A stretch of 27,026 nt of DNA from Clostridiales bacterium (GTDB lineage Bacteria; Bacillota; Clostridia; Peptostreptococcales; T1SED10-28): positions 1 to 27,026 of the forward strand of contig SLKF01000101.1 in assembly GCA_007134725.1 (NCBI GenBank), in the 5' to 3' direction. Both the position numbers and the translations under genes were made by a program. Under the pieces are notes generated by a model. That model saw only the letters and a list, made by a program, of their open reading frames with translations, was not told where the DNA came from and ran no database searches. Positions 14,639-22,501 of this stretch are shown piece by piece. Each line of letters begins with the position of its first letter. The first letter of the stretch is position 1.

Positions 14639-15700
14639 TTGCCATCACTTTATTCATATTACTCGTTAAAAGGACATCCTATAATCAATCGACTGGTTAT
14701 GCCCCCTATGGTCTGTTTTAATTGGTCCGACGAAAATGGTTTTGTTACCGATGAGCATATCCAACATTACAAAAAACGGGGACTCGGTCAGGTCGGTTTG
14801 GTGATTGTGGAGGCCACGGCAATTTCTAAGATTGGTCGCTTAGCCCCTAGTCAATTGGGCATTTGGGATCATGATCAGGTCGAGGGTCTTGCTAAGATTT
14901 CTGAGGCCATAGGAACCCAAGGCACAAAATCCTTACTGCAAATTCACCATGCGGGAGATAAGGCTCCAAAAAGTGTTGCCCCGGAACCCCTTGCTCCTTC
15001 AACCTACGATTTACAAGATGGACGCAGTACAAAAGCCCTTACCCTGGGTGAGATTAAAGGGATACAAAAAGAATTTTTACTGGCAGCGCTCAGAGCCGAA
15101 GAAGCCGGTTACGACGGCATTGAAATTCACGGAGCCCACGGCTATTTAATCAATCAGTTTTTATCCCCGTTAACCAATCTTCGAGAGGATCTTTATGGGG
15201 GCAGTTTTCAAAACCGTTTACGCTTTGTCCGGGAGCTTTTAAGCTTATTAAAAGATAACCTTCCGGATAATTTCATCATCGGCTACCGCCATGGAGGCAA
15301 TACGCCGACGTTAGCTGAAGGTATTGAAATATCCAAGGAACTGGAAAAAATGGGGGTAGACCTTCTTCATATTTCCGCAGGAATCGCAACAGAAGAAGAC
15401 CTTCCGAAACCACCGGAAGACTTTCCTTATAGCTGGATTGTTTATAGCGGTGTGGAGACGAAAAAACAAGTGAATATTCCCGTGATTGTGGTGAACGGCA
15501 TTCGAACTCCCGAGGAAGCAGAGCCGCTAATAGAAAAAGGCCTTACGGATTTTGTTGCGGTGGGCCGCGGATTGTTAGTGGACTCCCAGTGGGTCCTCAA
15601 AGGGGAAAAAGGCCAATCCGTAAACCCCTGTCTTCGATGTAAACCACGGTGTTTTTATATGATTGACGGTAAAGAATGTCCCCAATATTCCAAAGCTTAA
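14639..15700 (+). CDS. NADH:flavin oxidoreductase, Old Yellow Enzyme family, with C-terminal Cys4 tail
   Basis: A 353-aa FMN-dependent TIM-barrel reductase related to YqjM and to the N-terminal half of 2,4-dienoyl-CoA reductase. The ligand- and proton-handling motif HGAHGYLINQFLSP (164-177) is intact with His164, His167 and Tyr169. Cys26 lies in PPMVCFNW, where YqjM-type enzymes carry a redox-tuning cysteine. The last 23 residues contain C331-x2-C334-x3-C338-x8-C347, similar in spacing to the [4Fe-4S] site of FadH-type enzymes, but the protein ends just after it. The start is TTG with AAGGAGG 8 nt upstream. The substrate is unknown. Two terminators follow. Confidence 0.88.
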   Translation: MPSLYSYYSLKGHPIINRLVMPPMVCFNWSDENGFVTDEHIQHYKKRGLGQVGLVIVEATAISKIGRLAPSQLGIWDHDQVEGLAKISEAIGTQGTKSLLQIHHAGDKAPKSVAPEPLAPSTYDLQDGRSTKALTLGEIKGIQKEFLLAALRAEEAGYDGIEIHGAHGYLINQFLSPLTNLREDLYGGSFQNRLRFVRELLSLLKDNLPDNFIIGYRHGGNTPTLAEGIEISKELEKMGVDLLHISAGIATEEDLPKPPEDFPYSWIVYSGVETKKQVNIPVIVVNGIRTPEEAEPLIEKGLTDFVAVGRGLLVDSQWVLKGEKGQSVNPCLRCKPRCFYMIDGKECPQYSKA

Positions 15701-15754
15701 TATAAATAGAAAGAAATAATGGTAAGAAAGTAAAAGTATGAAAATAACAGCATG

Positions 15755-15789
15755 AAAAAAGCAAGGATCTTAAGGATCCTTGCTTTTTT
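15755..15789 (+). terminator. Bidirectional terminator between the OYE gene and the oxidoreductase operon
   Basis: A perfect 15-bp stem (15755-15769 with 15775-15789) with a 5-nt loop, A6 on one side and T6 on the other. It ends the rightward OYE transcript and the leftward operon whose last stop is at 15847. Confidence 0.9.
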
Positions 15790-15806
15790 CTATTCTACAT
15801 TTCCCG

Positions 15807-15840
15807 TAGAATTTGTGTACCCAGCACAAATTCTATTTTT
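15807..15840 (+). terminator. Second terminator on the plus strand
   Basis: A perfect 11-bp stem (15807-15817 with 15825-15835), a 7-nt loop, then TTTTT on the plus strand. It lies just outside the 3' end of the gamma-subunit gene. It would back up the previous terminator and shield the converging operon from antisense transcription. Confidence 0.7.
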
Positions 15841-15846
15841 CAAATA

Positions 15847-16389
15847 CTATCTTACTGATTCCGCACCTTTTTCCAATGCATCTTTATTCAGTGGTACTAA
15901 ATGTTCCTTGGCCGGTCCGAATACTTTTTTCAATGCTTCGATCACGGAATCTACCTTTACCACTTTGGAGATTTCCAAGTAGGCACCGAGCATTACCATA
16001 TTGGCAACCTTGGCATTCCCAAGATCATTGGCAATTTCATTGGCCTTAATATAAAACACTTTCACATCATCCCGTGTGGCTTTTTTCTCAATTAAGGATG
16101 CATTAATTAAAAGATTTCCATCTTTTCGAACATCTGCTTCAAACTTGTCCAATGAGGGAAGGTTCATAACAATTGCTGTGGTTGCATCATTGTTGATAAT
16201 TGGAGAGCCTACCTGCTTATCGGATACGATGACCGCACAGTTTGCCGTACCTCCTCGCATTTCCGGTCCATAGGAAGGTAACCAGGAAACGTTCTTATCT
16301 TCAATCATTCCTGCGTAGGTTAACAGTTGGCCCATGGACATTACTCCCTGTCCACCGAATCCGGCCATGATAATTTTTTCTTCAGCCAT
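15847..16389 (-). CDS. 2-oxoacid:ferredoxin oxidoreductase, gamma subunit
   Basis: A 180-aa subunit of the pyruvate/ketoisovalerate ferredoxin oxidoreductase gamma family. Marks are IMAGFGGQGVMSMGQLL (7-23) near the N-terminus and PSYGPEMRGG, both typical of VOR/KOR gamma chains. It completes the alpha-beta-gamma-delta set with the three genes upstream. One base separates it from the beta gene, so translation is probably coupled. It is the last gene of the operon. In this family gamma helps bind CoA and holds the complex together. Confidence 0.92.
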   Translation of the reverse strand: MAEEKIIMAGFGGQGVMSMGQLLTYAGMIEDKNVSWLPSYGPEMRGGTANCAVIVSDKQVGSPIINNDATTAIVMNLPSLDKFEADVRKDGNLLINASLIEKKATRDDVKVFYIKANEIANDLGNAKVANMVMLGAYLEISKVVKVDSVIEALKKVFGPAKEHLVPLNKDALEKGAESVR

Positions 16390-16390
16390 A

Positions 16391-17137
16391 TTATTTTACC
16401 TCCTCTGGTGTTCTAAAGTTTCCAAGTGGAAAGTATGGAATCATATTTTCTTTCAACCAAGTCAGTGAGTCCACCGGTGTAATTCCCCAGTTTGTAGGAC
16501 AGGTGGAAAGCACTTCCACAATTCCGAATCCTAATCCGTCAATTTGTACTTGGAAAGCTTTCTTAATCGCTTTTTTAGCTTTTCGAATGTTCGGAACATC
16601 GTGTACCGATACCCGTTCAACAAAAGCTGCTCCGTTAATAGTTGCAAGCATTTCAGAAACCTTTAAGGGCATTCCTGCAGTGGCTTGGTCTCTACCATAG
16701 GGAGACGTAGTTGCCTTTTGTCCGATTAAGGTCGTCGGCGCCATTTGTCCACCGGTCATTCCATAAATTGCATTGTTTACAAAGATTGTTGTGAATTTTT
16801 CCCCTCGATGGGCCGCATGAACAATTTCTGCGGTACCGATGGAAGCCAAATCCCCATCTCCCTGGTACGTAAATACCGTATGGTTCGGTAATACTCTTTT
16901 AATTCCCGTTGCTACTGCAGGCGCACGACCGTGAGCCGCTTCATGCATGTCACAGTTAAAGTAGTCATAGGCAAGTACTGAACAACCTACCGGCGCTACC
17001 CCTACCGTTTTCCCAAGAACTCCTAGCTCGACTAAGACTTCTCCTACGAGTTTGTGAATAATCCCATGGGTACATCCCGGACAATAATGGGTTTGCTTAT
17101 CCGTTAATCCTTTAGTTTTTTCATATACTACAGCCAT
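16391..17137 (-). CDS. 2-oxoacid:ferredoxin oxidoreductase, beta (TPP-binding) subunit
   Basis: A 248-aa catalytic subunit carrying thiamine pyrophosphate. The TPP/Mg motif begins GDGD (93-96) and continues to NNAIYGMTGGQ (121-131). Cysteines at 19, 22, 52 and 213 (CPGC, VGCS, STCP) match the four ligands of the [4Fe-4S] cluster found in PFOR-type beta subunits. The ATG overlaps the stop of the alpha gene by one base (TAATG). Gene symbols vorA and vorB are used inconsistently for the alpha and beta chains in databases, so none is given. Confidence 0.93.
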   Translation of the reverse strand: MAVVYEKTKGLTDKQTHYCPGCTHGIIHKLVGEVLVELGVLGKTVGVAPVGCSVLAYDYFNCDMHEAAHGRAPAVATGIKRVLPNHTVFTYQGDGDLASIGTAEIVHAAHRGEKFTTIFVNNAIYGMTGGQMAPTTLIGQKATTSPYGRDQATAGMPLKVSEMLATINGAAFVERVSVHDVPNIRKAKKAIKKAFQVQIDGLGFGIVEVLSTCPTNWGITPVDSLTWLKENMIPYFPLGNFRTPEEVK

Positions 17138-18201
17138 TATTTGACACCTCCTAAGATTTCCTTAGCTTTTTCAATAATATCCTCAGGAACAGGAATCATT
17201 CCACCGGATCGTCCGTAATGGTATGCAGGAAGTCTTCCTTCAATGGCGATTTTTACATCATCGATCATTTGTCCTTCACTCATTTCTACAGACAATAATG
17301 CTTTCGTTGAAGCCGGTACATTTTGAATGGCTTTCATCGGGAAAGGCCATAAAGTGATCGGACGAATCATCCCTGCTTTAATCCCTTCTTCTCTTAAGGA
17401 ATCCACAACATTTCTTGTAATTCTTGCGGTGGTTCCATAGGCCACAAAGACCAGTTCCGCATCTTCCACTTTATAATCTTCATGTCGAACTTCTTTTTCT
17501 TCCATTTCTTTATACTTTCTGGAAAGCTTCTGGTTGTGCTTTTCCAATTCTGCGGGATCCAACGCTAAAGAGTTGATAATATTGGGCTTTCGCTCTTCAT
17601 TGGTACCGGTTGTGGCCCAGTCTTTTGACGGTAACTCCCGTTTTTTAAGTTCTTTGAATTCTACGGGTTCCATCATTTGTCCAATCATTCCGTCCCCTAG
17701 GACGATAACCGGATTTCGATAATAATCCGCAACATCAAAGGCTTCCATAACTAAGTCCACGGCTTCTTGAATCGTGGCCGGAGCATATACTAAATGTCGA
17801 TAGTCTCCGTTTCCTCCCCCTCTAGTGGATTGAAAGTAATCCGCTTGAGATGGTTGGATGCCTCCAAGTCCGGGACCTCCTCTTGAGATATTTACAATTA
17901 CGCAAGGCAGTTCCGCTCCTGCAATATAAGAAATTCCTTCCTGCTTTAAGGCCATACCGGGAGAAGAAGAACTGGTCATACATCGAGCACCAGCACCGGC
18001 AGCCCCATAAATCATATTGATTGCCGCTACTTCAGATTCCGCTTGAACAAATGCGCCTCCTTCAATATTCGGTAATTCCCTTGACATATATTCCGGCACT
18101 TCATTTTGTGGAGTAATAGGATATCCGAAGAAAAACTTACATCCTGCTTTAATCGCAGCCGCTCCTAATGCTTCGTTTCCTTTCATTAACATTTTAGCCA
18201 T
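17137..18201 (-). CDS. vorB: 2-oxoacid:ferredoxin oxidoreductase, alpha subunit (VorB-like)
   Basis: A 354-aa subunit with the pyrimidine-binding and transketolase C-terminal domains. GYPITPQNEVPEYM (26-39) and the run around TSSSSPGMALKQEGISY are what I associate with the ketoisovalerate-type (VorB) chain rather than the 2-oxoglutarate type. Adjacent ptb and buk genes support branched-chain 2-oxoacids as substrates, giving isobutyryl-, isovaleryl- or 2-methylbutyryl-CoA plus CO2 and reduced ferredoxin. Indolepyruvate- and pyruvate-specific enzymes differ in architecture. The substrate remains an inference. The ferredoxin gene ends 29 bases upstream. Confidence 0.9.
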   Translation of the reverse strand: MAKMLMKGNEALGAAAIKAGCKFFFGYPITPQNEVPEYMSRELPNIEGGAFVQAESEVAAINMIYGAAGAGARCMTSSSSPGMALKQEGISYIAGAELPCVIVNISRGGPGLGGIQPSQADYFQSTRGGGNGDYRHLVYAPATIQEAVDLVMEAFDVADYYRNPVIVLGDGMIGQMMEPVEFKELKKRELPSKDWATTGTNEERKPNIINSLALDPAELEKHNQKLSRKYKEMEEKEVRHEDYKVEDAELVFVAYGTTARITRNVVDSLREEGIKAGMIRPITLWPFPMKAIQNVPASTKALLSVEMSEGQMIDDVKIAIEGRLPAYHYGRSGGMIPVPEDIIEKAKEILGGVK

Positions 18202-18230
18202 TATTTATTCCCTCCTTACAATTTTTTGGA

Positions 18231-18449
18231 TTATTTTTCTCTCTCTACTGTAATAACAGAATCCGGACAAATTGTTGCACAGTTGGCGCAACCAATACAT
18301 TTATCCATCTCTTTTACCGTTGCCGGGTGATAACCCTTTGCGTTAATTCTCTCTTTGTCCATCACCACAATGTTGACAGGACATGAGGTCGTACAAAGCT
18401 CACAACCTTTACAAATATCTTCATTAAAATACACTTTACCTTTTGCCAT
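18231..18449 (-). CDS. 2x[4Fe-4S] ferredoxin, delta subunit of the oxidoreductase
   Basis: A 72-aa bacterial-type ferredoxin with two complete cluster motifs: Cys13, 16, 19, 23 and Cys51, 54, 57, 61 (both Cx2Cx2Cx3C). It has an insert of about 20 residues between them, as in VOR/KOR delta subunits. It would pass electrons from the TPP subunit cluster to free ferredoxin. It lies between the P-loop ATPase gene and the alpha gene, with short gaps on both sides. Confidence 0.93.
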   Translation of the reverse strand: MAKGKVYFNEDICKGCELCTTSCPVNIVVMDKERINAKGYHPATVKEMDKCIGCANCATICPDSVITVEREK

Positions 18450-18468
18450 TGTTTTACCCTCCCTTGAT

Positions 18469-19137
18469 TTACATCCAATTTTCTCGCATATACATCTTTA
18501 TGGGGAAAATTTCCCCTTCTATGTCAGAAGGCAACATTTTTGCCACCTCTTCAATAGCCACAACATATTTGATGGGAACCTTCAGCTTTTCAGCTGCTTT
18601 TTTGCAAAGTTCCTGACCCTTTAAGACTTCTTCTACGGTTGTATCCCGTAATAGATGGGTATTGTTGATGATCCCCGTCACTTTTGCCTTCGCGGTTTTT
18701 TCGATGGCATAGACGTGCCGAAGAATCCCTTCCACCGTGGAAGTTTGCCCCCGATTTGCATTCACTACACAGAACATATCATAGTTCCCCTCAGTAAAGT
18801 ACTCTTCATAGCGCCCCAGGGTTCTTGCTCCTGCTGAGTCTCCCCCTACATCCAGAATTACCTGGGTATCCTCACTTTGCAGGGGTCCTAAAACCCCTCC
18901 GGAGACTGCAGGAAGATCCGAGCCAGAGCCTTTAATACTACTCCCAATCACAGTTATTCCCTTCTCTGTGAGCATCTCTTCCCGTTCCCGGGACCGAAAA
19001 TAAGGATTTACCACATCCAGGTCTGCCAAGGATACTTTATCAAATACTTCTTTTAGTTTAATGGCATAATTAACGGAAAACTCGGTTTTCCCACTGCCGT
19101 AATGTCCAATGATGATTCGAATTCTATTATTTTTCAC
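18469..19137 (-). CDS. P-loop ATPase of unknown function (MinD/CobQ-like fold)
   Basis: A 222-aa soluble protein. Numbered from the chosen start, it has Walker A GHYGSGKTEF (11-20), a strand-ending motif LADLDVVNPYFRSRE (37-51), and DVGGDSAGARTLGRY (96-110), probably Walker B with a switch. A VNANRGQTST segment follows. The layout resembles SIMIBI-class ATPases, but the P-loop lacks the extra N-terminal lysine of true ParA/MinD proteins. I cannot assign a function. Its place between butyrate kinase and the ferredoxin, inside one operon, suggests a role with the oxidoreductase, such as maturation or control. The start is GTG at 19137, with AGGTGG 5 nt upstream. An earlier in-frame GTG at 19146 lies inside that SD. 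Confidence 0.72.
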   Translation of the reverse strand: MKNNRIRIIIGHYGSGKTEFSVNYAIKLKEVFDKVSLADLDVVNPYFRSREREEMLTEKGITVIGSSIKGSGSDLPAVSGGVLGPLQSEDTQVILDVGGDSAGARTLGRYEEYFTEGNYDMFCVVNANRGQTSTVEGILRHVYAIEKTAKAKVTGIINNTHLLRDTTVEEVLKGQELCKKAAEKLKVPIKYVVAIEEVAKMLPSDIEGEIFPIKMYMRENWM

Positions 19138-19146
19138 TAGTACCAC

Positions 19147-20223
19147 CTAACTGTATCGTTTCGCATCTTCTTCTCCATTGAGTACCCGAAGTCCACCTTG
19201 TGCTAAGGCAATCATTTCATCTTCCCCGGGATAAACCAACACTTTAGAGATAAAGAATACACGGTCTTCAATCCATTTTACAAACATCTTATCATAAGCG
19301 ATGCCTCCGGTAAGTACGATTCCATCCACGTCGCCTTTTAATACCGCTGCAGCGCTGCCAACTTCTTTGGCTACTTGATAAGCCATGGCTTTGTATACAA
19401 TTTCTGCATTTTTATCGCCATTTTCTATCATTTCTACTACTTCCCGTCCATCATTGGTATTTAAATAGGCCACCAGACCCCCGTTACCGGTAATCATTTT
19501 TTTAATTTCTTTATGGGTATATTCCCCTGAGAAACAGAGTTTTGCCAAGTCTCCAACCGGCAGTCCTCCGGAACGTTCCGGAGAAAATGGGCCTTCTCCA
19601 TCCAAAGCATTGTTCACATCAATAACCTGTCCTTTTTCATGGGCCCCAATGGAAACCCCGCCGCCTAAATGGACAACAATAAGGTTTAAGGCGTTATAGG
19701 CTTTCCCCAAGTCTTTTGCCGCTCTTCTTGCTACGGATTTTTGATTCAAGGCATGGAAAATACTTTTCCTCTCAATTTCCGGCATTCCGGAAATTCTGGC
19801 AATATCGTGCATTTCATCTACCACCACGGGGTCTACAATAAAGGATTCGATATTTAGCTGTTCGGCGATTTCATAGGCTAAAACCCCACCGAGATTCGAT
19901 GCGTGCTCACCAAGCACCCCAACTTTTAAGTCTTTTAACATATTTTCATCCACCCGGTAGGTTCCGCCGGCGATGGGTTTTAACAGTCCGCCACGGCCGA
20001 CAACCGCTGCAAGCTTGGTTAGGTTGATTCCTTTTTCATTCAGGGTCTCTAATATAATGTTTTTTCGAAACTCGTATTGATCAAAGATCGTCTCGAATTT
20101 TCCAATTTCTTCAGAAGGGTGTCTTAAGACCTCTTCAAATACCGGCTTTTCATCATCAAAAATCGCTATTTTCGTAGATGTGGAACCGGGATTGATGGTT
20201 AATATTCTTTTTGCCTCGTTCAT
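19147..20223 (-). CDS. buk: Butyrate kinase (second copy in the operon)
   Basis: A 358-aa ASKHA-fold acyl kinase: acyl phosphate + ADP gives the fatty acid + ATP. The phosphate-1 motif is INPGSTSTK (10-18). [13 protein letters not shown], the [19 protein letters not shown] block and VLTGGIAYD near the C-terminus are typical of Buk. Probable substrates are butyryl- and branched-chain acyl phosphates, given the neighbouring oxidoreductase. It is closely similar in every motif to the other copy at 21220-22317, so one arose by duplication. It ends immediately before the ATPase gene and is 89 bases downstream of ptb. Confidence 0.94.
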   Translation of the reverse strand: MNEAKRILTINPGSTSTKIAIFDDEKPVFEEVLRHPSEEIGKFETIFDQYEFRKNIILETLNEKGINLTKLAAVVGRGGLLKPIAGGTYRVDENMLKDLKVGVLGEHASNLGGVLAYEIAEQLNIESFIVDPVVVDEMHDIARISGMPEIERKSIFHALNQKSVARRAAKDLGKAYNALNLIVVHLGGGVSIGAHEKGQVIDVNNALDGEGPFSPERSGGLPVGDLAKLCFSGEYTHKEIKKMITGNGGLVAYLNTNDGREVVEMIENGDKNAEIVYKAMAYQVAKEVGSAAAVLKGDVDGIVLTGGIAYDKMFVKWIEDRVFFISKVLVYPGEDEMIALAQGGLRVLNGEEDAKRYS

Positions 20224-20312
20224 TATTTCACCTCTTTTTAGATTTCAATGCTTCTTTATTCTGTTTGCTTTCTTAAGTACGCAAAATATTATTTACTTAA
20301 CAACGAAGACTC

Positions 20313-21227
20313 TTATTTATCAAAGAATTCTGCAGCGCATAACACGCCGAGGGCAATTGAATACAGCTTTGCTTCATCACTGTCGGCTCTGGATGTTAGT
20401 ATGATTGGGGCTTTTGCTCCCACAATTACTCCCGCATTTTTTGCTTTTCCGAAATAAATCATGGATTTATACAAGACGTTACCGGCTTCAATATCTCCGG
20501 CGAGTAAAATATCCGCATCTCCCGCAACCGGATGGTCAATTCCTTTAATTTCTGCGGCTTTTTTTGATACGGCATTATCCAGTGCTAAGGGTCCCCCCAC
20601 AATACAGTCTTTTATTTCTCCACGTTCATTCATTTCCTGTAAAGCTCGAGCATCCATGGTGTCCGGCATTTTTGGATTCGGCTTTTCTTTGGCACAAATC
20701 ACAGCTACCTTAGGCATCTGGATATCTAGGGCTCTTGCTACAGGCACCACATTATTGATTAAAGCTTTTTTTCCTTCTAAATCCGGGGCAATGGTCATTG
20801 CCGCGTCGGTTACTAAATGCATTTTGTCAAAACCCGGTACTTGGAAAAGGGCAACATGGGATAAAGGGTTTCCGGTTCGAAGACCAATTTCTTTATCTAA
20901 TACCGCTTTAAGAATGATCGATGTATCCACTAAACCTTTCATTACCATATGGGCTTTACCGGTTGATACTAACTCTACAGCTTTTCTGGAAGCCGCTACC
21001 ATATCCGGTTCATGAACAATCTCATACTGAGAAAGGTCGATATGCTCTTGTTCAGCGTTGGCTTTGATCTTTTCTTCATCACCTACTAAAATCGCTTCCA
21101 CAATACCCACTCTTTTCGCTTCATCAATGGCTTTTAAGGCGTCCAAATCCTCCGCACAGGCAAGGGCTACTTTTTTAGGTCCTCTTTTTTTCGCAATCTC
21201 CAGTAATTCGTCAAAGTTTTTAATCAT
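20313..21227 (-). CDS. ptb: Phosphate butyryltransferase (phosphate acyltransferase)
   Basis: Exchanges CoA for phosphate on butyryl- or branched-chain acyl-CoA, supplying acyl phosphate to butyrate kinase. The 304-aa length and the Ptb-type N-terminus (MIKNFDELLEIAKKRGPKKV) fit. KGLVDTSIILKAVLDKE and the C-terminal GDIEAGNVLYKSM and AGVIVGAKAPIILTSRAD blocks are characteristic of the Pta/Ptb family, Ptb branch. The ATG overlaps the end of the upstream buk gene by 8 nt, so the two are translationally coupled. No crotonyl-CoA or butyryl-CoA dehydrogenase genes are nearby, so a role in amino-acid rather than sugar fermentation is more likely. Confidence 0.94.
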   Translation of the reverse strand: MIKNFDELLEIAKKRGPKKVALACAEDLDALKAIDEAKRVGIVEAILVGDEEKIKANAEQEHIDLSQYEIVHEPDMVAASRKAVELVSTGKAHMVMKGLVDTSIILKAVLDKEIGLRTGNPLSHVALFQVPGFDKMHLVTDAAMTIAPDLEGKKALINNVVPVARALDIQMPKVAVICAKEKPNPKMPDTMDARALQEMNERGEIKDCIVGGPLALDNAVSKKAAEIKGIDHPVAGDADILLAGDIEAGNVLYKSMIYFGKAKNAGVIVGAKAPIILTSRADSDEAKLYSIALGVLCAAEFFDK

Positions 21228-22317
21228 TTACATTCACCTCTTCTTCGTAAATTTTAGATTCTTCTTCTCCCTTTAACACTCTTAGGGCTCCTTCATTTAA
21301 GGCTTTCATTTCATCTTCTCCGGGGTAGACAAAAAATGACCCGAGAAATCCTACGTGTTCCTTAATCAGATTCATTAAATAATCGGAATGGGCAATGCCT
21401 CCGGTAACTACCACTGCATCAATTTTCCCTTCCAGCACCGTAGCCATACTTCCAATTTCTTTGGCAATCTGATAACCCATGGCATCGTAAATGAGTTTTG
21501 CTTTCTGATCTCCCGCTTTCATCCTCGCTTCTACTTCCCGGGCATCGTTCGTACCCAGATAGGCACTCATGCCACCCTTACCTCGAAGTTTGCCTTTTAA
21601 GGTTTTATGATCATATTCTCCGGAAAAACAAAGTTTAGCCAAATCCCCCACAGGCAATCCCCCGGTTCGTTCCGGAGAAAAGGGTCCCATTTCATTGGCG
21701 TTATTGTAATCTAAAATTCTTCCTTCTTTCACCGGTGCTACGGAAATTCCGCCCCCTAAATGAGCTACCACCAGGTTTACCTCTTGAAAGGTTTTTCCCA
21801 GTTCATTGGCAACCCGATGTCCCACGGCTTTAATATTAAGGGCATGTCCGAGAGATCTTCTTTGGATCTGAGGGATTCCAGAAATTCTTGCTTCGTCGGT
21901 GAACTCATCCACCGCAACGGGATCCACAATAAAAGAAGGAATGCCTTCTTCATCCCCGATGGCTTTGGCAATAAGGCCTCCCAGGTTTGAAGCATGTTCT
22001 CCCTGATAACCTATTTTTAAATCTTTCACCATGACTTCCGTCACCTTGTAAGTGCCGCCGGGCATAGGTCGCAGCAACCCCCCTCGACCGACTACCGCTT
22101 TTAATTCCTCTTTTTTTATGCCGTTGTCCGTCATCCAGTGGAGGATATTATTTTTTCGTAGTTCATACTGTTCCGCAATGTTTTCATATTTTTCCAGTTC
22201 TACCGTTGAGTGATCAATCGAGTTTTTCATCACCGATTCTTCTTCTTGGAAAAGAGCTACCTTCGTAGAAGTAGAGCCGGGATTAATGGCCAGTACATAC
22301 TTTTTCACAAATTTCAC
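21220..22317 (-). CDS. buk: Butyrate kinase (first gene of the sigma-54 operon)
   Basis: A 365-aa acyl kinase with the same ASKHA motifs as the copy at 19147-20223: INPGSTSTK near the N-terminus, [31 protein letters not shown] and VVTGGIAHSD. By eye the two copies are somewhat more than half identical. It is the first gene after the sigma-54 promoter and overlaps ptb. Having two kinases around one acyltransferase suggests either different chain preferences (straight versus branched) or simple gene dosage. Confidence 0.94.
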   Translation of the reverse strand: MKFVKKYVLAINPGSTSTKVALFQEEESVMKNSIDHSTVELEKYENIAEQYELRKNNILHWMTDNGIKKEELKAVVGRGGLLRPMPGGTYKVTEVMVKDLKIGYQGEHASNLGGLIAKAIGDEEGIPSFIVDPVAVDEFTDEARISGIPQIQRRSLGHALNIKAVGHRVANELGKTFQEVNLVVAHLGGGISVAPVKEGRILDYNNANEMGPFSPERTGGLPVGDLAKLCFSGEYDHKTLKGKLRGKGGMSAYLGTNDAREVEARMKAGDQKAKLIYDAMGYQIAKEIGSMATVLEGKIDAVVVTGGIAHSDYLMNLIKEHVGFLGSFFVYPGEDEMKALNEGALRVLKGEEESKIYEEEVNVND

Positions 22318-22356
22318 CTCTTTCGTAGACTTAATTCATTCCATACCTATATAAGA

Positions 22357-22373
22357 AGCAACTAGTATGCCAA
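22357..22373 (-). promoter_or_regulatory. sigma-54 (-24/-12) promoter of the buk-ptb-buk-oxidoreductase operon
   Basis: The minus strand reads TTGGCATACTAGTTGCT. This has the GG and GC doublets exactly 10 nt apart and fits TGGCAY-N5-TTGC. Transcription should start about 12 bases beyond the GC, near 22346, leaving a leader of about 30 nt to the buk ATG at 22317. The adjacent gene encodes a sigma-54 activator. Confidence 0.85.
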
Positions 22374-22476
22374 GTTTCATCTCTTTGGGGTTTTATTTTT
22401 AAACCCTGTTATTCAAGGATTCCCATAGGTTTTAAAAAGTTCCAAAGAAAATAATCCTAGCCCATTTCTTCGACCG

Positions 22477-22490
22477 TGCAATTAATTGCA
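22477..22490. promoter_or_regulatory. Probable upstream activator site (palindrome TGCAATTAATTGCA)
   Basis: A perfect 14-bp palindrome about 110 bp upstream of the -24 element, the usual range for an enhancer bound by an NtrC-type activator. A second pair of the same half-sites, TTGCA and TGCAA, occurs at 22509-22525, about one to four helical turns further. The HTH of the neighbouring regulator is the likely binder; that is inference. Confidence 0.6.
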
Positions 22491-22501
22491 TCTAAATAAC
22501 G

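Noticed and set aside
15807..15840. Hairpin as a mobile-element end or attachment site
   Set aside because: It has the stem, loop and T run of a terminator, and no target duplication or transposase is nearby.
19147..22317. Reading ptb-buk as the butyrate-forming end of sugar fermentation
   Set aside because: No crt, hbd, thl, bcd or etf genes are in the window, whereas a VOR-type oxidoreductase is in the same operon. Branched-chain acid formation fits better.
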